From Serratia symbiotica (GTDB lineage Bacteria; Pseudomonadota; Gammaproteobacteria; Enterobacterales; Enterobacteriaceae), in assembly GCA_900155695.1 (NCBI GenBank), contig FUHL01000001.1, forward strand, positions 806,001 through 870,000: a stretch of DNA of 64,000 nt, in the 5' to 3' direction. Below, one piece after another: positions 10,837 to 23,608 of the stretch. Numbering within the stretch: position 1 is the stretch's first letter; every line of letters starts with the position of its first letter. The notes below the pieces were generated by a model. That model was given only the letters and a program-made list of their open reading frames with translations, was not told where the DNA came from and ran no database searches. Position numbers and translations under genes: made by a program.

Positions 10837-11259
10837 TTAATGTTTTTTATACTCAAACCAACTTTTTAGAATAATCCCTGCTGATGTCGAGTCTATATTG
10901 CGCTTATTCAAAGCACGGAAGCCACCCTGATTAAACAAGTGCGCGCGTGCTTCAATAGTACTTAAGCGCTCATCATGTAAAGTAATGGGTATGCCAAAAC
11001 GGTTATGAAGGCTATTCGCAAATTGACGCGCTTGTTTAGTAACTAATTGTTCGCTTCCATCCATATTCAATGGCAAGCCAATCAATAATAGATCCGGCTG
11101 CCATTCTTTTATCAACTTTAGGATGTAATGCCAATTTGGCAAACCACCGTATACCTTTAAAGCCGTTAGTGCTCGTACGCTGCATATCAACTCTTGCCCA
11201 ATGGCTATGCCAATACTTTTTCTGCCAAAATCGAAAGCTATAATAGTGCGATCGCTCAT
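10837..11259 (-). CDS. ruvX: Putative pre-16S rRNA nuclease (RuvX/YqgF)
   Basis: YqgF/RuvX is an RNase H-fold protein implicated in 5'-end maturation of 16S rRNA. It was earlier proposed as a Holliday-junction resolvase from its similarity to RuvC. The product has 140 residues (E. coli 138). The N-terminal acidic motif [14 protein letters not shown], the central VGLP-type segment [14 protein letters not shown] and the [11 protein letters not shown] motif are all present, so the catalytic acidic residues look intact. It lies on the same strand as gshB, and the intervening yqgE gene is lost. Only a weak purine stretch (aaga) serves as ribosome site. Confidence 0.95.
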   Translation of the reverse strand: MSDRTIIAFDFGRKSIGIAIGQELICSVRALTALKVYGGLPNWHYILKLIKEWQPDLLLIGLPLNMDGSEQLVTKQARQFANSLHNRFGIPITLHDERLSTIEARAHLFNQGGFRALNKRNIDSTSAGIILKSWFEYKKH

Positions 11260-12669
11260 TATAAATATCTTAATATCGTTAATAATATTGCGAATTATTT
11301 AATATTAATCTTACGTTAATGCTCAGTAATGACGTAAATAACAGAATATTAATGTCAATTTCAATCATTAACTAAATATTTGTACTTAGACAGTGTACAT
11401 AAAATAATATAGTTTGCGATATGGTTGTATAATACATTAATATTGTTTAATGAATGGTTGTGATTGTATTATTTTTAAGTAAAAAATTTTTTTTGAAGCA
11501 TTTTATAGAAGTGCTAGAAAATTACTTATGTGATGAAGTCATTTATGTTAAAAGTCGTATTTTTTAAGTTATATATAGCTAAATTAAGTCACTACATTTA
11601 AATCTATTGATATTAATAATCCAAATGTAAATCTTATATAGAAGTTTTTATAATCTATCATAACATGATAGATTGTTAAGTTAAGTATAAAAAACAATTA
11701 TTATGTTTTATTTTTTATATGATAAATTTTATGTAGATAGAATAATGTTTTTTAAATACTAAGATACAATTATTGTTTGTCTTTAACCATGATAGAGAAA
11801 AAAGATTTTTATTCAACAATTAGTATATATCACGCAATCTTATTGCAAAAAATTAAGATATGGCAGAAGCCAGTTCTCATAAGACTTTCTAGCAAGAAAG
11901 ATAATAAATTTACTTAAATAAAATACATCTTTGTAAATATACTAAAATAGTAATTAATTAAGTAAATAGTATTTATTATTTATCTATACCATTTGATAAT
12001 ATTAATATAGAATTCTGTAAAGTGCATTATACCTAAAGAATACTTTTACATCAATATCTTCAGAAGATAAACGATTTAATTTCTACGCAAGAAAAAGAAA
12101 ATTTATGCAACATATAAATTACATATAAAAGTAATATTGCTCATAAAGCAAATCTAATGTCATACCATAAATATTTAACATAATAAAAACTTTTACAATC
12201 TTTTCGATACATTTAAAACTCAAAAGTTAGGATTTTCTTAATTATTTTTAGCGTCACTTAAATTATTAAAATATTTTCATTATTCAGAATATTATGACTC
12301 TGTTTTACTAGCACATTAATGAATTTTCTCGTATGTTTTAAGACGAGATAACAATCTATAGTATATATAAAATATATACCACTCTGTACTATCTATAATT
12401 TTTTAATTGCTGTAATCATAGATTAATCTTTTATTAATATTTCAATATGTAACTAATTAATTATATGAAGGTAATCATCTCATATTATGGTATAGAAAAA
12501 CAGTAGATATTATAGTAAATGTATGGTCGGATTTTCTAATAAATAGAGAATAAATTAAATAATTGTAAGTATATATTTATACCTATTAGATTTAAAAATC
12601 TATAATAATCAGAAAAGTAATCATCATAATGTAAAATAGAAAATGCAGGTGATTTTTTCCTAGATTTTA
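11260..12669. other. Gap where yqgE is expected
   Basis: yqgE (about 0.56 kb in E. coli) lies between gshB and yqgF. Here 1.4 kb of AT-rich DNA separates them and no frame resembles YqgE. The gap is larger than the lost gene, so it is not a simple in-place decay. Confidence 0.5.
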
Positions 12670-13620
12670 TCACTTTGCGGATAGATGTTTTTCTATAGCC
12701 TCCATTAATAAGCTAGTAATAGATATAGAGAATGCAGCTTCAATTTCTCGAGCGCCAGTGGGGCTAGTGATATTAATCTCAGTTAATCTATCACCGATTA
12801 CGTCTAAACCGACAAAAATAAGTCCTTTTTCTTGTAGCGTTTTAGAGACTGCATTAGTGATTTTCAAGTCATTTTTACTCAGAGGATGTACTTTACCGTA
12901 ACCACCAGCTGCCAGGTTACCTCTAGTTTCTCCTTGTGCAGGAAAACGTGCTAAACAGTAAGGTATTGGTTTTCCATCAATAACTAGAATGCGCTTGTCA
13001 CCTTTATTAATTGCAGTAAGAAAATTTTGCGCCATACAAAAGCGCTTGCCATGTGATGTTATTGTTTCTATTATCACGGATAGGTTAGGATCATCCTGCT
13101 TAATACGGAAAATTGATTTTCCACCCATGCCATCTAATGGTTTTAAGATTATGTCGCCGTGTTTTTTGTAAAAATTTCGAATATGTACAGGGCTACAACT
13201 AACTAATGTATCTGGCATTAATTCCTGGAACCAGGTAGTGAATAGTTTCTCATTACAATCTCGCAAGCTTTGCGGTTTATTAAATACTAACGTGCCTTTA
13301 ACTTCTGCACGCTCCAGTATATAGGTTGCGTAAATGTATTCAATGTCAAACGGTGGATTTTTGCGCATTAAGATTACATCTAAATCCTGTAATGCGATAT
13401 CCTGCTCTGCATAGAAAGTATACCAATTTACTTGATTTTCCCTGACATTTAGTCGCTTCGTGCGTGCACGGGCTTCGCCAAAATGCAGATAAAGGTCGTT
13501 TATCTCCATGTAATGCACTTCCCAACTACGACGCTGTGCCTCAAGTATCATCGCAAAGCTGGTGTCTTTCTTGATATTAAGAGAAGAAATAGGATCAATT
13601 ACTATGCCAAGTTTAATCAT
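12670..13620 (-). CDS. gshB: Glutathione synthetase
   Basis: GshB is the ATP-grasp enzyme that joins gamma-glutamylcysteine and glycine to make glutathione. The 316-residue product equals the E. coli length. ATP-grasp landmarks are visible: NKPQSLRDCNEKLF, DIILKPLDGMGGKSIF (the glycine-rich lid) and ETRGNLAAGG. The metal-binding region reads DRLTEINITSPTGAREIE, where E. coli has SPTCIREIE. The usual DPPFD motif is NPPFD here. A strong aaggag ribosome site stands 5 nt before the ATG. It heads the eroded yqgF-yggTU-hemW series. Its partner gshA is outside the window. Glycine comes from GlyA. Confidence 0.97.
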   Translation of the reverse strand: MIKLGIVIDPISSLNIKKDTSFAMILEAQRRSWEVHYMEINDLYLHFGEARARTKRLNVRENQVNWYTFYAEQDIALQDLDVILMRKNPPFDIEYIYATYILERAEVKGTLVFNKPQSLRDCNEKLFTTWFQELMPDTLVSCSPVHIRNFYKKHGDIILKPLDGMGGKSIFRIKQDDPNLSVIIETITSHGKRFCMAQNFLTAINKGDKRILVIDGKPIPYCLARFPAQGETRGNLAAGGYGKVHPLSKNDLKITNAVSKTLQEKGLIFVGLDVIGDRLTEINITSPTGAREIEAAFSISITSLLMEAIEKHLSAK

Positions 13621-14857
13621 CTTTTCTCCTTAGATCTATATTTTTAAATGTACCTATAAAAAGTGACTTTAGTGAAGATTCGCGTGTCTGTAAACGGTAT
13701 TCCTAACTTTTAAAGTATCGAGAAACTATTAGTACACCCGTGACTAGTGGTTATAACGAATTAAAAACGCAAAAAAAATTTTGAATAGCTTAAAATAATA
13801 CAAAATTAACGAATTCAGGAAAACAATTTTATGAAATTCATCACATCCTCTTATGTATAAATTAACAAGGATATTATCACTATAATAATTGTATAAAAAT
13901 ATTTATTTATTTATAATACTTAGTATAAGATGCCATCAATTGATGGCTGAATTATATAATAGCCGTATAAATATTTATTTATTATTAATTTACAGTACTA
14001 ATATAGATATATTTATCATGATATCTTATTCGTGCTAATGGTACATTTAAAATAAAGATTCCTTTATTTACTTGTATACATTAAATGGACAGAAAAATAT
14101 TCTGCGCTAATGTAATTAGTATTGCATGCTTCAGAATTTTTATTTTTTCAAAAATAGAACTGTAACTTGTAATGAATTTTATTACATGCAATATTATTGT
14201 CAATTTTAAAATTTTTCCTGATTTAGGACTTACTTAATAAAGTTGTAACAATCAAGTGTTTATTTAAAATAATTCATTCAATTAATTATATAATAGAGGT
14301 GATTTTTCTAGAAAAAGATTACATCTTGTTAATAATGATTACATCATTAAAATTTATTATCAAAAGTTTTTTTAATTACCATCTTATTCATTAGGATTTC
14401 ATCGCCTTGTAGTCTATGAATTTTTATCTCAGATTTATATCTGAGAGATATCAAATAACATTAATATATTTTCTATATTTAAATTAAACAAGTATTAACT
14501 TCAAGTTTAATGAGATAATTTGCGATTTTAATATATTTCTGCAGGTGATTCCTCTCTGAGAGGGTATGAATAATAAAATCAATTACTATTTAATTCAAAT
14601 GCAAAACATAAAATTATTTTATATTTGTAATACAAATGCTATTTTTAATATAAATTCTTATGAGTCTCAATAGTATGTTGATGTATTTTAAAAATTTTTA
14701 CATCATAAAAATTGAATTTTTTGGTTGCTATTTCAGGTTAATGTTATCTTTATATAATAGAGAATCAATCAGCGTTTCATAATTATATACAATAATTATA
14801 ACAATTATTTTAAAATTATTTATAAAAGAATATTTATTAATATATACTCAACCTTAC

Positions 14858-14883
14858 GTGAAAAGATATTATTATCTTTTCAC
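14858..14883. other. Perfect 11-bp hairpin
   Basis: Arms 14858-14868 (gtgaaaagata) and 14873-14883 pair perfectly around a 4-nt loop (ttat). It lies about 600 bp downstream of fldA on its strand, and no T-run follows on either strand. Confidence 0.45.
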
Positions 14884-14959
14884 TTCAGAGATCTAATTTA
14901 ATATCTATCAAGAACAATGATAGATTAACAGAGTTCAGTACAGAGTGTATTTATTCTTA

Positions 14960-14987
14960 AGAGAAGAAAGGCTTCTAGAGAAGAAAG
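14960..14987. repeat. Spaced two-copy repeat
   Basis: The 11-mer agagaagaaag occurs at 14960-14970 and 14977-14987, a 17-bp period with gcttct between the copies. It resembles the other short duplications in the window. Confidence 0.7.
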
Positions 14988-15479
14988 TGGCATTATGAAT
15001 AAATGTATATTTTTATTACGTATATAAATTTAAATAAAGAATTAGGCATTATACATTTTTAATTGTAAATCTAACGAACATATAACTTATATTATATTCT
15101 TCCATATTTTAGATGTTTAACTATATTTTTTATTCTTTTATTTTGAGCAGTATTAATTAAATTAATAATGCTAACTTATAATCTATTCCATCTAGAGAAA
15201 GCGCTCTTTACTTATTTAATATCTTTAACTGGATATTTTCAATTGAATGTGATTTTTGCCATCATAGTAATATCATACAATATGACCATTAATTACTGCT
15301 TGTGCTTTATAAATAAATATTTATAACTAACTCATCTAGTTGGTACCTTGATAATTGATGTTATATCATGCGGGCGCAGTATAATATTTTCATATGCCAT
15401 GACAGCCTACATCATACTATACCATGCCTACATACATCTAAATTCCTTTATCTATTCTAAATGAAATTAAATAATCTTA

Positions 15480-16019
15480 TTAACTGAGTAGATCACTTAA
15501 TTTTAGTTCTTGAACAATTTGCATAACCCAGGTTAAAACACGATCAACAGTTAATTCAGGCTGCCGGTCTTCATCAATTGCTAGCCCAATAAAATTATTA
15601 TCATCTACTAATCCTTTAGATGCTTCAAAATAATATCCATTAGTTGGATAGTGTCCTACAATAGTGGCACCTAAAGGTTCAATAATATCTCGGAGAGTAC
15701 CCATCGCATCACAGAAATATTCGGCGTAGTCTTCTTGGTCTCCACAACCAAATAATGCAACTAACTTGTCACTGAAATCTATTTCTTCTATCGTTGGAAA
15801 GAATTCATCCCAATCACACTGTGCTTCACCATAGTACCAAGTTGGTATACCAAGAAGTAATACATTAAAACTTTCAAGATCTTTTTTGCTGCTTTTAGCG
15901 ATATCGTAAATTCTAGCGATATCATCGCCAAACTGTTGCTGAAGTATTTGTTGAATCATTTTAGCAATATTTTCGGTATTACCAGTGTCACTTCCAAAAA
16001 AAATCCCCACCATAGCCAT
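15480..16019 (-). CDS. fldA: Flavodoxin 1
   Basis: FldA is an FMN-binding electron carrier that feeds radical-SAM and other reductive enzymes, such as HemW-like, IspG/IspH and ribonucleotide reductase systems. I place the start at 16019, giving 179 residues (E. coli 176). The open frame runs 23 codons further upstream, but MAMVGIFFGSDTGNTENIAKM matches the family N-terminus. The phosphate-binding loop SDTGNTE and the isoalloxazine-flanking segments PTWYYGEAQCDWDEF and FGCGDQEDYAEYF are intact. An aagg ribosome site lies about 11 nt upstream. The usual downstream neighbour fur is absent. Retention fits an iron-sulfur and isoprenoid economy that relies on flavodoxin. Confidence 0.97.
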   Translation of the reverse strand: MAMVGIFFGSDTGNTENIAKMIQQILQQQFGDDIARIYDIAKSSKKDLESFNVLLLGIPTWYYGEAQCDWDEFFPTIEEIDFSDKLVALFGCGDQEDYAEYFCDAMGTLRDIIEPLGATIVGHYPTNGYYFEASKGLVDDNNFIGLAIDEDRQPELTVDRVLTWVMQIVQELKLSDLLS

Positions 16020-16084
16020 ATTTATTATAACCTTATATTTTAGCAAAGTATATGACTGGATATTAACGATTGAATCCGCCAATA

Positions 16085-16153
16085 TCACTCCAAGCAGTAA
16101 TCAGTAAGCTTTTTAATCACCTTATCGTCGCGTTCTTTTGCCGTAAAATACAT
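16085..16153 (-). other. 22-codon frame just upstream of fldA
   Basis: A minus-strand frame, ATG to TGA, encodes MYFTAKERDDKVIKKLTD and four more residues. Its base composition and codon use look coding, unlike the surrounding DNA. It lies 65 bp before fldA. I do not recognise it: it may be a leader peptide, a small protein or the scrap of a lost neighbour. A weak ggtg stands before the ATG. Confidence 0.25.
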
Positions 16154-16934
16154 TACACCATACAAAGTTTATAATAGGTATAGCGATAAAGATTATATTT
16201 ATTTTTCTACTGCTAACATTAATTGCATGTGCTTTAATCACAGCACATTTACTTTTATAAACGTGGAGGCTTTTTGACTTTTTTATTTTAAAATATTTGC
16301 TATATCTTTATGAATCTTTATTATATCAATTTTTAAAACTTTAATTGATTACATGTATTGATTCTTATAGTTCGTATATTGAGATAGTAGATGAATTTTT
16401 CATCATCACTGATGGAAAAGAGTCTATGAATATAGCTCTTACTATACCATATACTTAATAAAGAGTTGCGTTTGTATATACATCACTTATATCGGCATAT
16501 TATAATCTTACACACGTTAGATTAGCATTGTTATAGAATATTCTTTTACTACCTACTTTAACATCTTGCTTTAAATTGCATTTTGTATTTGTATAAAGCT
16601 TGTATATCAAGGAGCTTGATACTTAGAGAAGAGTTTGTTAAATATCTTGGGATGGATGAGAATCATTATTCAAATTTATCTTTATGTGTGCCTTAATGAA
16701 GAAAATAAATTATATATATTATTTACGGTTTATTTCTTCTTCTACTCTATTATATATAAATGAGCTTAGAAAATAAATGTTTCCTTTTGATATTTTATAC
16801 CATAAAGAGCTACGCTTGATAAAATTTTGATAAAATTATATGCATAATAAAAAAATATTAAGCATTCTTAAAATAAACGACATCTCATTTTCTATCTATT
16901 TATAGCATTTGAATATTAAAAGAATAAAATTTTG
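16154..16934. other. Non-coding stretch before tRNA-Asn
   Basis: No gene is visible. An 11-bp unit (ttgataaaatt) is duplicated head to tail at 16816-16837. Otherwise this is featureless AT-rich DNA. Confidence 0.55.
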
Positions 16935-17007
16935 CTCCTCTGACTGGGCTCGAACCAGTGACATACGGATTAACAGTCCGCCGTTCTACCAACTGAACTA
17001 CAGAGGA
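16935..17007 (-). tRNA. tRNA-Asn (GUU)
   Basis: The minus strand folds as a full cloverleaf nearly identical to E. coli tRNA-Asn: acceptor TCCTCTG / CAGAGGA, D-loop AGTTCAGTTGGTAGA, anticodon loop ctGTTaa (GUU) and T-loop GGTTCGAGCCC. The discriminator base is G. The 3' CCA is not encoded, since the genome reads CAA there, so it must be added or repaired after transcription. Confidence 0.97.
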
Positions 17008-17026
17008 AAATTGTAAATATTATAAA

Positions 17027-17055
17027 ATAATATCTAACTTTTCTGAAAGTGTCAA
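17027..17055 (-). promoter_or_regulatory. Sigma-70 promoter of tRNA-Asn
   Basis: On the minus strand a perfect TTGACA (17050-17055) and TATTAT (17027-17032) are separated by 17 bp. The -10 ends 19 bp before the tRNA. This is one of the best sigma-70 promoters in the window. Confidence 0.75.
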
Positions 17056-17171
17056 GAATAAATTGATTAAGAAACGGCGATTGATTACTATTTGCACAGA
17101 GCATAAAATGTTTTTATAGATAAATGAATATGATTAACTCTGATTTAATGATGTAATAGCTCGTATATCCA

Positions 17172-17204
17172 TCAAAATAAATAATGCATATCTTTATTGC
17201 TCAT
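17172..17204 (-). pseudogene. Gene-start relic with strong ribosome site
   Basis: The minus strand has ggaggggggATG (ribosome site 17205-17213), a near-perfect translation start, followed by only ten codons (MSNKDMHYLF) and a TGA. It looks like the surviving 5' end of a decayed gene. The family cannot be told from ten residues. Confidence 0.35.
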
Positions 17205-17213
17205 CCCCCCTCC

Positions 17214-18069
17214 TCTAAAATAAAAACGCCGAAAGCCATGGCATAAAAGATATTTAGCAAATATTGTATGACAAGCATATAGAATATTAAATTAATGTGT
17301 TTTAATAAGATAAATTTATCTTGAAAATATCAAGAAGGACTAAATGTTAAATGAATTGGACCACTTTTAGATATGATAAAATGTCTTGACATTATACAGT
17401 TACCACTAAATAGTAGAAACGTCATACATGTACCATATACTATAATTAAAATTTGTAAACTAAATAGAGCCTTTAAAAATATAAACCGATTATCTCTATA
17501 ATCAATATATTTATAAAGTTAAAAATACATATAAAATCTTTTAATGCATAGTTATATGTAAAAATGAATTAATAAAATATAGTATTCATTCAGTATTTCT
17601 ATAATCTAAATTTCTTGAATAATTACTGTATATATTGTTTGCTCTTTATCATTATTAATTTCAAATAAATGTTAGATGCGATTTAACTAGATTGGGATCT
17701 ATATCAGTGTATAGGTGTTTATAATAATAGATAGCAAGAGCTAATGATAATTATAGTAGCCCTTGACTGCTTATCAATAAAAATATCACTTTTCTAGGCG
17801 CTTAAACAATATAAGTAGTAAAACTTTTGTAATGTATATCTTGTATTGAATAGAAAAGCATTTACTCAAAGAGAGCCATTGCAGAGCATGTATTTTTACT
17901 ATGCCTGATTTCTTAAAATGCAATATTAAGTTTCATTTGAAGCATAGTAAAGTGTAAATAAATTTTATAAATTTACGTCATATTATAAAGGCAGCTTTTT
18001 CTAGTGACAGAAGTATAAAATTATAATGTTAATTTTTTATGAAAAAATTTTTTTCTTGCTCATGGAAAA
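17214..18069. other. Non-coding stretch toward nadC
   Basis: No gene is visible. A short GC-richer patch (17226-17245, with gccatggc) adjoins the gene-start relic. The remainder is AT-rich and unassigned. Confidence 0.5.
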
Positions 18070-21776
<3,707 letters not shown>

Positions 21777-22121
21777 ATGAATAAGGACACTATATGTCTC
21801 CTGCAATTTACAGAGAAAGCAACACAAAAGGTTAAACATCTAATCGCTCATGAAGAAAATCAGAAGCTTAAATTACGAGTATATATTACTGGTGGAGGTT
21901 GCAGCGGATTTCAGTATGGTTTTATACTTGACGAAAACATTAATGATGATGACATAATGGTTGATAACCAAGGGGTCGCACTAGTGATAGATCCTATGAG
22001 TTTGCAATATTTATTAGGAGGAGTAGTGGATTATATAGAAAACATTAAGGGATCCAGATTTGTAGTTACAAACCCTAATGCAAAAACCACCTGTAGCTGT
22101 GGTTCTTCATTCAGTATCTAA
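21777..22121 (+). CDS. erpA: Iron-sulfur cluster insertion protein ErpA
   Basis: ErpA is an A-type carrier that hands Fe-S clusters to apo-targets; in E. coli it is needed for IspG/IspH in isoprenoid synthesis. The product has 114 residues, exactly the E. coli length. The three cluster-binding cysteines fall at C42 ([11 protein letters not shown]), C106 and C108 (CSCGSSFSI), matching E. coli numbering. A strong aggtggag ribosome site precedes the ATG. It stands alone here. The erpA-yadS-btuF-mtnN-dgt-degP order of E. coli is reduced to erpA and degP. It works together with the SUF operon at 30-36 kb. Confidence 0.97.
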   Translation: MNKDTICLLQFTEKATQKVKHLIAHEENQKLKLRVYITGGGCSGFQYGFILDENINDDDIMVDNQGVALVIDPMSLQYLLGGVVDYIENIKGSRFVVTNPNAKTTCSCGSSFSI

Positions 22122-22183
22122 TATCTTATTATAGCATGAACCAGCGCATTTTCATGAAGATCAGGTAGAATTCTTCATTATAC

Positions 22184-22203
22184 GCTATCCTGGATAGGAT
22201 AGC
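22184..22203. terminator. Hairpin downstream of erpA
   Basis: An 8-bp perfect stem (gctatcct / aggatagc) with a 4-nt loop lies 62 bp after the erpA stop. No T-run follows, so termination is only a guess. Confidence 0.35.
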
Positions 22204-22573
22204 TGCATATCACACTATTTAGAATCTGAAATTGATATAGAATAGATTACCACAATATTAGAGCTAACTTGCATTACGAAAAATAATGTCTTGATATAGA
22301 TGGTAAGCATCAATATTCATTGATTTCCTATTGTATCTACTAAATCATCTTAAAATATCGCCAAGCCATACCTTATATGCATCCTATTCTTTTGATAAAC
22401 ACATCAACATTAGCAATCATCATATAAGTACTTATAAGTTCTAAGGTTAAATTAATATGTTTAATACCATGCTTATCTAAGTAAGTTTATAGCTATAATA
22501 TATCAGTATTAAATAAAATAATGAACCATATCTTTTATTGCTTATAGTACTTAGTAATCACATTAGTAAAGTG

Positions 22574-22617
22574 ATTATACCCTTAACGTTGTGATAGCAC
22601 AACGTTAAGGGTATAAT
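22574..22617. other. Perfect 20-bp hairpin
   Basis: Arms 22574-22593 and 22598-22617 are perfectly complementary over 20 bp (inner part cccttaacgttgtg) around an atag loop, followed by tatttcttt on the plus strand. It is by far the most stable hairpin noticed in the non-coding DNA. It could be a bidirectional terminator retained from lost neighbours, a small inverted-repeat element, or a selected structure. Confidence 0.7.
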
Positions 22618-23249
22618 TATTTCTTTGAATAAATAACTGCGAGAAAGAGTATTGCTCTATAATGGCTATCAATATTGGTAAAACACCACTGCATCTACGG
22701 TACCCATTTAATCAATATAGACTTCACAAAACGTGCGTCAGAATGGAATACATGAGATAATAGAGTCACTTTTTACTCTATTGGAGAGTACTAATAAATT
22801 ACTATTTTATAAATAATTAGTGATGAATAGATAAATAGAATTAAGCGATATTTTATTACTGTCATCAGAGATAAAAACGATGGCATCACACTAATGTGAA
22901 TGCTTTTTATAGCAATAGAAATAAATAGATACGAATGGATCTAGTGAGACTACTTAAAATAAAAGTGTAATACTGTCAAGCATCTCGAAAACCTATTCAG
23001 GAAAATAGCACAGTAAAAATACAATATCAATAATGATAGTATGTGAATAATCAATAGATAGCTACCAATTTTTTGTGTAAAAGTCAGTTTATATTACATC
23101 GTCATTTCATTATTAACGGTTTTGTAGATTTTAATATCCTACTATCAGCAGATAGTATTGGTTAATTTCATGCCATCAGTATAATACAGGAGAGTGGTCA
23201 TAATCACCAGATTTGATGATGTTTATACGAGAATGCTAATAATTTCTCA

Positions 23250-23372
23250 CTAATAAAATAAACTAACATATATCAACTGGCTTGAAAGGACTGTAGCATC
23301 TCTTAAGATCACAATAGGCAAGTTAGGGGTATTATCACCTCGCGTATTTATTGTAAAATGAGATGATATCAA
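23250..23372 (-). pseudogene. Possible btuF relic
   Basis: A minus-strand open segment reads GDNTPNLPIVILRD followed by ATVLSSQLIY. It lies where and on the strand where btuF would stand relative to degP. The segment is similar by eye to the C-terminal GEQLKIPVIPLTSDW...SPRII of E. coli BtuF. The match is short and partly conservative. It would be the last trace of the vitamin B12-binding protein gene. Confidence 0.25.
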
Positions 23373-23608
23373 TCATAGATCCTTATATGTTTATGGCACA
23401 TATTGACTATTCATTATAGCTGAATAATTAAGCATATAATTAATTATGATTTTCTCGTATTATAGTCGATAAGCAGTTTTGTTAAAAATATAATATTTAC
23501 TTACTATTATACCTAACCTGCACTGAACATTATGGCGATTAATCAACTCTGATGATACATAAGATCAATTGAAAGTTTTCTTAGCGACTCGATAAAAGAG
23601 ATATATAC

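Larger units (their letters stand above)
13621..15479. other. Non-coding stretch gshB-fldA
   Basis: No gene is visible. In E. coli fur follows fldA, and nothing like fur remains downstream of fldA here. Structures seen are a 16-nt perfect palindrome (gccatcaattgatggc, 13932-13947), an 11-bp hairpin at 14858-14883 and a spaced duplication (14960-14987). Confidence 0.55.
22122..23608. other. Gap where yadS, btuF, mtnN and dgt are lost
   Basis: In E. coli about 3.6 kb of genes (yadS, btuF, mtnN on the opposite strand, then dgt) separate erpA from degP. Here 1.5 kb remains, so both decay and deletion occurred. It contains a very stable 20-bp hairpin (22574-22617) and a minus-strand segment (23250-23372) that faintly resembles the C-terminus of BtuF. 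Confidence 0.55.
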
